NCBI GenBank assembly: GCA_038093975.1
Contig: JBBPTG010000059.1
Location: forward strand, 1 to 64,000
Length of the DNA: 64,000 nt
Reading direction: 5' to 3'
Origin: Chalciporus piperatus
Lineage: Eukaryota; Basidiomycota; Agaricomycetes; Boletales; Boletaceae
In this document: piece after piece, positions 20,219-31,295 of the stretch
Position numbering within the stretch: the stretch's first letter is position 1
Layout of the letters: each line of letters begins with the position of its first letter
Notes under the pieces: generated by a model
What the model was told of the DNA's origin: nothing
The model's database searches: none
The model's input: the letters and a program-made list of their open reading frames with translations, nothing else
Translations under genes and position numbers: made by a program

Positions 20219-20599
20219 GTGATTCGGACTTTCAGCCTAACGATTCTCCACTAACACAAATTGTGTCTCGTGTTTGAAACCAGTTTTTTTTTGAGAAGTT
20301 CGCCGTAACTGTGTTCGCTGCTTAAAATTCAGTGACTCTATTGTCCTCTGAAACAGAAACAAAAACAAATCAGCTTCGCCGTAAGTGTCCCCACTGTTTC
20401 GGTTCTAACGAATCTAATGTTCTCTGAAACCGAAAGTGAAACCGCAGGCCGCAGAGCCCGACGATAGGCCGGATCCTGGCTGCGGAAGCCTCAGCCCAAG
20501 ACTAATCAGCACGGAAATGCAACAGGAGAACAATACCCCACCCACCAAACAGGGCGGATTCGAAAGACTGCGAAGCCTTATCCACAAAGCTTCAAGCTG

Positions 20600-21092
20600 G
20601 GTTAAGCGGCTTTGATCGAGCTGCTTCCTCAATCGTTCAGACAAACCAATTTTTATGACATCGCTGTAAGTCTCGAGGCCTACCCTCCAGAGCATTGAAT
20701 GGCTCTCCAGAAATCAATTTCAACATCGCTCGGGATGCTCCAGCCCTCAAAAAATTCCCAGCATACTCCAAACAAGGATCCCATGGCCGTGAAGTCTGAA
20801 CGAATGGCCAAGCCTTGTAAACAAAAGATGGGTCTTTCCGATGCATTTGGCGTCGATCTCGCCATCATCATTCGCCTCCAATATGGCTACCATGCGGCAT
20901 TCAAAACGGTTTACCGACACGCCCTTCATTGCTATCCGAGTCGGTAATAACTGAGACCCAGTGCAACCCTCCAGTTGAAATCGTTTGTGAAGACATCAAA
21001 GAGCTTGTTGGGAATGAGAGAAAAAACTGTATGGTGTTTGGATGCGGATAAGTGGTGCTGGAGGCAATCATTCAGGGGGCATCCAGAATTCT
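20600..21092 (+). pseudogene. Third copy of the small unknown gene, broken
   Basis: The donor region (gctgtaagtctcgagg at about 20660), the acceptor region (attgaatggctctccag) and the start of exon 2 match the gene at 15472. The frame is then interrupted by stops and deletions. A recognisable 3' part (gaaatcgtttgtgaag ... tgtatggtgtttggatgc) reappears at about 20977-21065. Confidence 0.6.
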
Positions 21093-21149
21093 AATCCGTG
21101 CGACATGAAAAAGTAGCACTTTTGGTCTGTATCGAGGCGCAAAAGAAAA

Positions 21150-21236
21150 CTCGGATACGGGGAATCGAACCCCGAGCTACCGCGGTCAATTCACATGATT
21201 GAGAGGCGGTAATGTTAGCCATTACACCATATCCGA
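21150..21236 (-). tRNA. tRNA-Glu(CTC) with a 15-nt intron
   Basis: On the minus strand the acceptor stem TCGGATA pairs with TATCCGA. The D arm reads TGGTGTAATGGCTAACATTA and the T arm is CTCGGGGTTCGATTCCCCG. The anticodon stem ACCGC/GCGGT encloses a 22-nt loop that resolves as C-T-CTC-A, a 15-nt intron after position 37, and a final C. The B box GGTTCGATTCC is perfect, and a T-run (gttttcttttg) follows as a Pol III terminator. Identical to the copy at 22466-22552. Confidence 0.9.
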
Positions 21237-21239
21237 CAT

Positions 21240-22465
21240 CGAAGAAATTGGCTATGGGGGGTCTGCCTAACGACTGTCTTCTGCTCATCGAGTCTGGGTT
21301 GGGAGACTACGGGAGACTTCATGACTCTGATCGTGGCTGATTTTGATCTCATCTCCTACTTCCCTCGTGCAGTGCGGTATGCCACCTTTGTTATGAAAAT
21401 TTCTGAGGTCCCACATTCTTATTATTCTAGCCTCCCTACAGCTCCCTACGATCCAGATCTTTCATCAGTCTCGCCGGCTCGTCTGCCAGTTGGCGACCCT
21501 GGCAGACTGCCGGTCTCGATGAATCACGATCACACCCCGGGCCACCCTCTTGAGTTTTTTTCGTCCTCTCGTATTGAATATCGGTTCTCTGATCGATCGT
21601 TGATCAGTGATACTTCCAGGTATGAGAATCGAGGTTTTCATGTAGGTGCAGCCACGGAATCATCGCTTCACATCCCTCGCACCACGCGCGTCGTGGGGTT
21701 CAATGTTACTGTCATCTGCTGTACTTGGGTTCAAAAGTCTGTAACTCTCCGCTAGCGGCTGGTGGTTCACCTTCTCGCGCCTTTCTCGGGCTTTGAAACA
21801 TCATGATCACCCTTCAATATGTGTGAATGTGAAAACGTTCCGGATATCTGATCCCCGCATGGGCAGGGAGCCCGCAGGTCGGTCATTTTCAACTAAACTG
21901 TACTTTGTCTAGCACTTCTTCAACAGACCGTTCTTCAACGACGTGCCCATTGCCAGTGGTTTCGCCTGCGGCGTGTACCATATCGGCGAAAACGTTCTGT
22001 TCAACGCCGATTCACAGACTTCAATCAAGTACCACGAACGGGGCTCAACGTCCCGAAACGGTTGGTCCTAGGCGTCGAGAACCCAGGAAACACAGAATGA
22101 CATGGCGTCGAATCAACTTGTTCAGATACGTGTCCTCGTGATTCAAGACGTCAACATGTCCGCCGTTGAAGGTCCACGAGTTCGTCCATGGTCACGTATA
22201 ATCCTGCGTAACAACTTGGATACACCGCGAGGAGGACCACTTGATGATTTTCCATACTTAGTATTCCTCGTCCGCAACCACTTTTCCTGTACATATTAGT
22301 CAGATGGTGCACGTATAACACTATGTAATACACTTCGATCGTGTGCGATATACAGCCTGTTCAAAGTGCCGAGTCATCCAAAAAAAAATAACGAAAATCT
22401 CGATAAAAGATGCAAAAGCGTAATGCTTTTATTGCCCTGTCTTGAAGGACGAGGGGACAAAACAA
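21240..22465. other. Diverged flank of the first tRNA-Glu, no intact gene
   Basis: Open frames such as 21321-21755 have no family signature. The stretch at about 21455-21700 (ccagatctttcatcagt, ctctcgtattgaatatcgg, gaatcatcgcttcacatc) resembles about 22745-22980 downstream of the second tRNA, so tRNA and flank were duplicated together and only the tRNA stayed unchanged. Confidence 0.5.
22110..22265 (+). pseudogene. Fragment of the F-box gene (exon 4)
   Basis: The series of words tgtcctcgtgattcaa, gttgaaggtccacgag, tccatggtcacgtata, aacttggatacaccgcgag follows, in order and spacing, copy A positions about 11027-11130 (tgtcctcacgattcaa, gtcggaggtacacgag, gcatggtcttgcacaa, tcttggagggatacattgcg). 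It is strongly degenerate. Confidence 0.45.
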
Positions 22466-22552
22466 CTCGGATACGGGGAATCGAACCCCGAGCTACCGCG
22501 GTCAATTCACATGATTGAGAGGCGGTAATGTTAGCCATTACACCATATCCGA
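22466..22552 (-). tRNA. tRNA-Glu(CTC) with a 15-nt intron, second copy
   Basis: Sequence identical to 21150-21236 including the intron, with the same acceptor, D, anticodon and T arms. It is followed on the minus strand by gttgttttg as terminator. Flanks differ considerably from those of the first copy. Confidence 0.9.
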
Positions 22553-24585
22553 GATGGGCGTTTCGTTTGACGCTATAAATTTAGGGTGAGCGCCTGTCTT
22601 CAGCCAACTCTTGAATCTGCTTACAGTGAAGGAGCCTGAAGGAGCCCCAAATTATCCCCATCCTCCTTTTTCGACATGGGTTTCTCGTCTTAGGTTATAC
22701 ATCACTCTTTAAAGCTGGAAGCCAGTCGTTCTCAGTCGTTCCGATCTTTCATACCAATCTTCCATCAGCTCGTTTACCCATACGTGGACGATCGTCCTTG
22801 ATCTTGGAGGTATCGATGAATTCATGATGACGCACCCGCTGATTTTATTTTGCCTCCTCGTATTCGAATTGATCACTGATCACAGTACCTGCAGTTGTGC
22901 CTGCCAGTTGGTTCGGAAGTCCGAGGGATGTGAATCGATGGTTGCCGTTGAATCGATTCACATCATCTAGCACCACGCCGAGCAGGGAAATTTTTCAGAC
23001 ATACTTGGACGTGGCCCCAGAAAACCATTGACAAGAGACATAGAACGACATCGACGGCCAGCGATGGCACCTCACCGAGGCAACCATTGGAAGCCGCTCG
23101 TTTGTGTAAGTCATTCATTCCGAGTCCAAGCTGTTATAGTATCTGTTTCTCCGATCGCTAATCAGATTACTTCTTGAGTAATTTTTTCCTTCCACTGGCA
23201 ATCAGTGCCCATCGGTACTGCCTGATGAAGGTGAGTCTGTGATGCCTGTTCACCGTTTGACATTCCAAATCCTCAGGCACTAAATACCACAAACGGGTTC
23301 AGGGCTTGGATATACTTGGTCGTAGGCACTCGAAATCCCAAGAGACACAAACCGACAGTGTCTATGTATCGATCGCACCTTGCACAACAAGAATACGATC
23401 AAATACCTATACGTATCATGAAAGACAAAGAGAAAGCCAGGCAGGATCAGGTATGTATATATGGCGACGATTTGCAAAACCATTTCTTCACATACCTCGG
23501 TATCGCCGTTGGTCAAAGGGTTGGAAATACTTGATCATAAGCCTCAAAAACGCAGGAAACACCAAACGATGGCGATGATCATTGATTGCACCGTTTACCG
23601 ACACGAACGAGAACCACGAGCGGGAATTTGTATTATCCCGGGCATTTAAAACTGGGGATTCACATCCTTCGTACGAGGGTCAGTCCAGAGTTTGGAAATA
23701 ATTGGTCATAGGCCTCGACGACCAGAACCCAGGAGACAGAACGAGAGTGACGACCATCGACCGTACCTTGTACGTCAAGGAAGATCGGCGATGGGGTACG
23801 TGTAATATTTCGGGAATCAAGAAGGAAGAAAGGAAAGGAAAGCTGAAAAGATTGTTCACACCTTGTGGTGTGTGATCCAATAGCTGTATCCACAGACATT
23901 AGAGTTCAACGGAGCTCAAGGCCCGGGGCTACGAGAGCCCTGTCCGGAAGAGTTCAAGCCAAGAGACTCCAAACCACGACGCACGAAGCACGACAATCAC
24001 GATATCGGTTTATCAACACGTTACACAACAAAAACGAACCATACTAGTATTTCTTCAGCACCAATTGCAAGAAAGAAAAAAAGGGGGGGGACTCAAAAGG
24101 ACAGGCATCGCTCGAGCTCCAGGCTTGAGGGCCTGGAGAAGAAAGTTGGAGGGGAAAAACCGCAAAGGCAAGACAAGACAAGAGTAAAGGATCCGCAGAG
24201 AGAATCGACGGATGAGTACCTATCCCTAGCCAAACGGGTTCTGTGGGGCACAGCGAGTCTTACGAACTTGCATGACAGAGCAGGGTGTAGTGATGGGCGA
24301 CGCTGAAAGGGAAGGGGAAAAAGACAAAGAGTATGGTATAGAATAGAAACGGGGAGCAAAGCAAAAAGGTATCAAATGAATTTCCAGCGTGTGGCGTTCA
24401 CAAACTTGAGGGACCATTGAACAAGGGGGTGAAAATCGCGACGAAGTGGAAAATAGGAACCGGAGAGATACTAATAATGATATAGAACATGGATCAAGAT
24501 TACAGTCTGGAGTCGAAGAGAACCAGCAACACGGAGAATGTCATAGCGGAGAACAGTCATTCAAACGGCGACATCGCGTGAAGCA
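22553..24585. other. Gene debris and degenerate dispersed repeats
   Basis: No intact gene. A phrase of roughly 60-90 bp containing 'ttggaaata-ttggtcataggcctcga-gacccaggaaacac' recurs degenerately at about 22025-22100, 23285-23350, 23515-23590 and 23690-23760. About 24000-24585 is the 3' side of the next gene with a short G run (about 24080) and nothing else I recognise. Confidence 0.45.
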
Positions 24586-26271
24586 TTACGCAGTGCCGGC
24601 GTAGGGATCCATATCGGCGTACGACGTGTATCTCTTCTCAGCATCAGTGGTCTGCGTCTGTGTGACGTGAACGGTGATGCCTGAGGCCGTGTCCGAGACA
24701 GGTGTAGTTGGGGTGTAGAGGCTTCTCATTCCAGACCCATTGAAACTGAGGGTTCGAGAGGGGAAAGCGATAGGAGAAGTGGCAGTGGGAGGGGGAGATG
24801 CCACTTTGCGCTCAGCATAAGCGCGCAACATCGCATCGGGCGACATCGCGTTAGCCGACATTGGCATGAATCCTGACCTAGGAGACAAAGGAGTGGTGAC
24901 GGGAGCGGGAGCAGAGAGGGCAGGGACCGGAGGCAACGGCAGATCGATGGTCTCGTGCTGTTGCGGTGGAAGAAGGTAATCTTCTCCGGCATCCGTCTCA
25001 TTTCCAGTGCGCATCACTATCAAAAAAGTTCATCAACGCAGGAAACACCTACAGATGACGAACTTACTCGTAAGCGAGGGCCAAACTTCATCCATGCTTG
25101 GGCGGGCTTCCGCATCATCCGCGCCAGCCATATGTGCTTTGATGTCATCAGCAGTCAACGAGAATGGACCTGCGGTTTGAGTAGGGGACATCTCGGCTTC
25201 AGTCTTGCTCTGAAGAAGAGTGGTGGGCAAAGGTGGAAGGGCCGAAGTACGCCATGCACGGCTGGTTACCGTAGCGCGACGCGAGTCCATGGAAGGACGA
25301 ACGTCTGCCGCGAACGAAACCCTGGAAACACGCTCCTCGAACGCCGAAGCACGAAGACCTGGACGAAGTTGCGACATATGAGGAGCCTGAGTATTGATGG
25401 AAGCGACGTCCATGGAGAGTTTCCCAAAACTTGCCGAGTCGCCTTCGACAGCCATTGTGCTGATGGGGCGGATAGCACCGAAATTGAACGCAGATTGACG
25501 GTTCGCAGCACCCGAGACAGCCATACTGTTGCGAATGGCAGCGGAAGCACCAGCAGGGGTGATAGACTTCCAATCGGTCGAAATTGTGGACATGCGTTTG
25601 TCGACGGCTTCCGAGAAACGCTTGCGTTGGACCTTGCCCTTGGCACGGCTGCGTCTGACCCAAAAGTAGATGCCCAAGGCGATGAAGAAGAGGGGAATGA
25701 GGAGCCCTGCGGCGATTTTGCCTTTTGAGAGCGAGCTATTGGTAGGAAAGTTGTTGACATATGTGACAGTGTTGGCGGAGTTCAAGTTGGCATCCGAGGG
25801 TGCAGAACCCGAGGTAGGAGCGGTGTAGGTCGCAGTAAATACAGGTCCAGCAGGGAACTGACTGAGGAACGGTTGTGATCCGGAAGGAATTATGGAGAAT
25901 TGAAGAGAGATTGAAGACGAATCGTTCCACCACCTGGGCTCGAGGGTCGTCTGGTAGCTACCGGAAGCGAAGTTCACGTTCGACCATTCGTGAATACGGC
26001 TGTTAGTGAGACTCGGTGCAATGAGGTAGATATCTACAGCGGGGGTGTTTTGCATGCAAGAAGTGTCCCAAGAGATGTTGACTGGGTTGCTAATCGAAAA
26101 GGTCATCCCCGTTGTGGGGTTGGTGTAGAACCCCCCGGTGCTGCAGCCTGCGAGACATGTTACGATGAAATCAAGGCAGTAGATTTGCTACTCACTGTCA
26201 CGCTTGTGAATGGCGGGGTGGGGAGCACCGGCGTGCCCCACACGAACGTGAGCAAAACCTCTCTTGTTCAT
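24586..26271 (-). CDS. Single-pass membrane protein with Ser/Thr-rich ectodomain
   Basis: Exons 26271-26196, 26147-25068 and 25016-24586 join in phase (GTGAGT/CGCAG and GTAAGT/GATAG), giving 528 residues. After a short N-terminal stretch comes an ectodomain (CSTGGFYTNP, FSISNPVNISWD) and, near 25670-25740, a hydrophobic helix IAAGLLIPLFFIALGIYFWV followed by a basic stop-transfer RRSRAKGK. The rest is a long Ser/Pro-rich cytoplasmic tail. The pattern resembles fungal cell-surface sensor-like proteins, but I cannot assign a family. Oddly, the N-terminus at 26271 is not a convincing signal peptide. A missed upstream exon is possible, although no in-frame ATG is seen within about 120 bp upstream. 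Confidence 0.75.
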
Positions 26272-26573
26272 ATCTGAATTGATATGTGGGGTGCTATCTA
26301 GCAGGTATGTTGGGGGTTTAAAACCCTTGTAAATTTAAAGAACGGCTGCGCGAAAGAGAGCGGACTGTCTGAAAGGAAAGGCGTGAAAAAGAGAGAAAAT
26401 TGGAGACGATGTTGGACGGCGGGAACGACGACGACGAGCGAGACAACCGATTCTCACTTTTCGAACTCAGCCACACGAAGGAAACCCAGCCACCAAAAGT
26501 ATACGGTAGTAACCAAGTAGTAACCTATAGTAACGTACATCAGAGCTTGGCAGGTCAGAAAAAATGTCAGTTA

Positions 26574-29500
26574 TCATCTCCTCTTCACCAGCTTCTCGAC
26601 CTCCTTGTTGTTGATCTAACCGTCACGATTCATGAGAAACAGCTCAGCGCCTCGAGTTCGCGATCTTACCTTCCAGTTGTGAATACCCGCCGCTCGGACG
26701 TACCCATTATACGCTTCCTCTGGTGTGTATACCCTGTATACCGAGGAATCAGTCGTTACAGCATCAGGAACCAGGGCCGGAACTCACTGATCCCAATTAC
26801 CCTGAAGTCGGGCAGGATTTGGATTCGTCGAAGAAATGGCGAGCTTGATCTGTAACAGAACCGCCGAGATGCTAAAGAAATCGAAACCGATCAGAGAAAC
26901 ACCTAAACTGCGTTTTACCGGCATACCAATAACTCGGGAGCCAACCTGAGGCATATTCAGCAACGCTCAAAAACTGAGTGCGGAGCAACGTACCGTCCGA
27001 GGTAAGTAGATCCATACACACCGAGCCACCTGTCACCGCAGGTTAGCATCCAACCCCCAGGTCAGAAAGGCCAACTTACCGACAGTAATGTGACCACCAC
27101 CGCCCTATACCAAAGATAAGACACGACCGTCAAAAACTGCAACTACTCACCTGCATGAACGGCATGAAGCGAGGTCGAATGACGCGGAAGAACGGCGGGG
27201 AATGAGGGAAACTCGCTGGGAACCGTATCTCCATTGCGATGGAACTCACGCCCCTAAACACCCTCAGAAAAGCCCGCATCAGTCAGTTGGCAACCCCAGA
27301 GACGTACCTCGACTTCATGTCTTTCGCAATCGGAAGCTCCGGATCAAACGAATGAAGCTCCACGAGCCATTGGTAGAGATTATCATCGTTGTGTTGAGGT
27401 GGAAGGTACCAACCCAGTGTTCCCAAATCGTTGTTCTGTTCCGAGTTTGTCTGTTCTGTCATCATCGCTCGGAATTCCCTCTGAAGTGCCGATGTGGCCA
27501 TCACTGATGATTCCGTGGGAGGTGGAAGCAATTCGCTTGCACTCCGTAGGATCCATTTATCATCTGGCGTCCACTGCTTGCCAACCTTGGTAGCCTTTTG
27601 GCGTGTCGAAGACTCTGCGCTCACGTTCTTGTCTTTTCCAAAAATCGACCGTTTCTCCGGAACCTTCACTGGCTCATCGGGCGCATCAATCACCTGATTA
27701 TCTTCCGGCTCAAGTGTAATCGCCTTTCTGCCCTTGGCACAAGCTTGCACGAGTTTGTCGAGTTGGTAGGACGGCTGAGGGACGTCGACATGGGCACCTC
27801 CAATGCTGATATTACGTCGTGGATCCTGCGACAAATACTTGCCAATCTTGGGCTCTTCCTGGGGCCGATTGTTCTGTATATATGGATAACTCCAACTCAA
27901 AGCAGATTGGCTCGAGTCGTCAGATTTGTTGTTGAATTGAACGAGAAGGTAACGGCTACTCTCGAGGATCAGTTTCTCAGTTTCATCGACGTACGAAATG
28001 AAAAGCTTACCACATGATCCACTCCGTCTTGTCAACCACGTAATACCCCGAGGCGCTGGACACGAATTCGCTCGTGCGATTGGCAATTTCTGCGAGGGTG
28101 CAACATGCCGTGGGCTGGATTGTGCTGTTCTTCCATAGAGTCGTCGTAGCCTGAGCGTAACCGCCCAGTGACACGTTGGCGTCCACGGCGAAATAGACTC
28201 CTGTTGTGACGCGAATGTCAGTGTTAGACTAACGCGAACGATTTTTGAAAGACGTACCATTTCCGTATGCTCGTCCATGTAGCACTGTTTTGAACCACAA
28301 CCCGTGTCGGATGATCTGTAGACGTGGAATCAATACCTGGAGTAATCGACACTGTTCACGTTTCATACCGAGTGCCAGTTCCTCGTGGGAGAGCCATGAA
28401 ATGCCTAGAATCCTCGTCGTTAGTGCCAATGATTGACTGACATACATGGTACTTGCAAAAATGGATGGATGTTGACCACCAGTGGGCACCGCGCTCTGGA
28501 ACTTGGCTTCTTTGTCAGGAGCACCTACCATGAAACGGAACTGTCGATGGTGGGAACCTAGTTTAAGCAAGTTTCAGCCCCATACAGAAACGCTGTTCGG
28601 CGAGCGTTGATAGAGATTTACCGATATTCCTCACGCGGTCCTCAGGGTTCGTTATTTCCTGGATATGAGCGGTACATGACGCGACACACCTAAGTCCATC
28701 TAGTGAGAAGCCCCGCGGTATTACAAGAAATAGCCAAATACCTACCACCTCAAGACAGACCAGGCCGCGGGTAAAACGTCAGGAGCCATGTCCATGAGTC
28801 GTGCCTTCAAATTGCCACCGGCAAACTGGCGTTGAAGATACTCCTTCATGTCATCGACCTACAAACCATTGACACCAGTCAGCCCCTATCAATCAATAAT
28901 CCGCATGTCGACGGCACTCACAGATGGCAAAGAGTCTATCAGATCTTTTATTGCGGTTCTCATCTAGAGAGGAAGAGTCAGTTACTCAATCCACCGGAAA
29001 ATCACTTTAGGGAGATCACTTACATCTGCCACACTCAGCTTGTCAAAGTTGCATAGCTTGTCATCGTCCGCTCCCACACTAGCACTGGGTGGTGGGACAC
29101 GCAAACCCATTCCACAAGGGAAAGGCTCGTCGAGTGCGTTTTCAGCAGCCGCCACATACGCGAGGGATACCAGTAAATCTACAGTCCCCGGATTGGACAT
29201 TATTTCATACTGGTCGACAAATAGTCAGATGTGGTAAACCTTAAAACTTGAGATGACTGTCGTCGACATACCTCGATAGACGGGCCCATGTTCAATGAGT
29301 AGTATTGGAACGTGCAAAGGCCAGAGTCGCAGACGTATGGTCTAAGAGAACCATCCGTCCCAAGTTTCTTATGGCAGATTACGCAGTGCCGTGTTGAGAG
29401 CTAAAGAGCGGTCGGGATGAGAGCCAAGGATACAAGGAAATGTGAAGGGGGCATACCGCAAGTCGACGTAGCAAGAACGCGAATGCGATCTTCATGATGT

Positions 29501-31071
29501 TCATTCCAGATTCAACAGGATCTTTAGGAAGGTTATAAGACGCGGACAGTTTCTTTTCGTCTTTGTCTGCTTGGTCCAATGCCTGGGTATGTATTATCAG
29601 CATCGACTCATTCCGGAATTCTGGTACAATCCACCTTCTTCTGCCGTTTGAAAATGATACCCGGATCTTCTTGCGTGGTCTCTACCTGCCACAAGAGCTC
29701 TTCAGCTGCAGCCCAACTGATGTTAAACTTGCGTCGGTATTGCAACAGACGAAGTAGCTGTTGGTCCAGCAATGATTCGAGGGATGCACTTAGTGTCATC
29801 CTCGTAAACGATGCTAATTGCAATACGTTTGTCTCCAGCTCATTGTAGATTCATCGCCTACTCACCAGGATCAGGCTCGATGTTGAGGTCCACTGGTTCG
29901 GGGTCACAGTCATTTCCATCCTCGGTCTTGTTCAAGTTCGTGGTTATAAACTGACGAAACGCTGCTGTCGCACTGGAAGAAGAGGGTTTGTACTGTTTAC
30001 TAAACCCAACCTTGAACTTGAGAGTCGTTCCTAAGCGAAGCGCATCTGGAACAACCGTGCCGTCTTGTTGCAAGATTGGATAACTTCCTGAAAATCCAGA
30101 TATGAGAAGAGTCAAGTGTTGTCCTGGCTCGAGGAAATGTTGGTCCCAAGCGATCAGCGCGTGAGGAGGGATAAGATTTTGAAGGTCTGTAACGGATAGA
30201 GATACGGAAAGAATGAATCGATTGAGTTCGGTCCAATATATGCCAGGGTTGTAACCAGCAGCTTTAACCCCCATGAAGTCCCTGTGTCCTCGAAAGATCA
30301 GCTTCAAGCAACACATCTGCGTCAGTGGCACGCACTTCTTGATCGCGCCCAAGTTGATCTCTAGCTTAACTCTGGAAATTCCTCCATGGAATGATGGATC
30401 TAAATCTTCATCTATTACCATTGAGTCTGGATCGAATACCTCGTCGTCCTCGTCCTCGTTTTCGTTTTCGGCTTCATCGCCTTCGGTGCGAGATATAGCC
30501 ATCACGAAAAAGTCGGCAACTTCCACCAAGGTGTGACCAGTTTTCTGAGGTAATTTGTCGATAGCTCTAGCAGTGTTGAAATGCAAAGCCCCTCCATCTT
30601 GAGAGTAACCGAAGTATGTGTGTTCCTCAGGATATTCAGACGTGTCTGCACAAATGGTCGACGGGCGTTCAATCACGCTGTATGGATAGGCCTACCAGAC
30701 ACTACCAAGCTGACCGTTTGCCTCGTTGTTTCGATGGCATGGACGAGAGTCATCTCAAAAGACCCCTCTTCATCAGCTGCCTTCACACCTGACAACTATT
30801 CAGCCTACTCGAAAACGACGCATCGCAAAAGCGACTTACTCTTGACCGACCATTGAGTGGATTGAGAGACCAAATATGGATTCGCACTCAGTTCTGCAAG
30901 GTCTGCTGCGAACCTCTTACGACCCTTGAGCGGTTTCGGAGGCTTCGACGGTGATACCTGAGCAGCCTTGGAACTAGGAGTGCTCGGAGTGAGGCTGACA
31001 GCCTTATCACTGTCGTCTGGGGCGCTACGCATGGCGAGCAAACGTGTGAGGCGGCGCGTTGTTGGTGGCAT
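26574..31071 (-). CDS. PARP - UBE2Q-like E2 fusion protein
   Basis: A gene of many short exons read from MPPTTRRLTR (31071) to a TGA at 26574-26576. Order: a basic N-terminus; a large conserved region with an acidic linker; a Cys-rich segment (CVICHKK ... VCDSGLCTFQYYSLN) at about 29300-29400; a PARP catalytic domain (FHGSPTRNWHS | IIRHGLWFKTVLHGRAYGNG | VYFA, about 28170-28420, later TEWIM); then a ubiquitin-conjugating domain. The E2 part reads GGSVCMDLLTSDG (active Cys codon 27016-27018), GWLPSY, ISAVLLQIKLAISSTNPNPA and ends VEKLVKRR. The HYE-type triad appears kept. Fusions of PARP to a UBE2Q-type E2 are known from filamentous fungi; the substrate is unknown. Several middle junctions were not resolved. 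Confidence 0.85.
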
Positions 31072-31295
31072 TTTGAGTCCAAGATCTCAACGTGGCGTCT
31101 TATAGCCCCTAAATGAAATTACAGTGTGGGTCCACTGAGTCCGAAACGCTCGAGTCATCCTCAGTCACCACGCTCAAAGGGTCGCAAAAAGTTTGTAGGT
31201 CCATGTTCACACAAACTCGGAACACAAGTTAGCTATACATATCCTCGTGTTAGTCAATTCTCTCCCCTTGGAAAACATCTTACGCCTTTCGTCGA

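Larger units (their letters stand above)
16430..21090 (+). repeat. Segmental duplication, unit B (decaying)
   Basis: Direct repeat of 9555-16036 with the same gene order. The F-box part matches at a constant offset of 6813, then 6817 bp. The spacer after it lacks about 480 bp and much of the 3' flank seen in unit A. The nuclease-like gene is strongly diverged and the small gene is broken. Confidence 0.7.
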
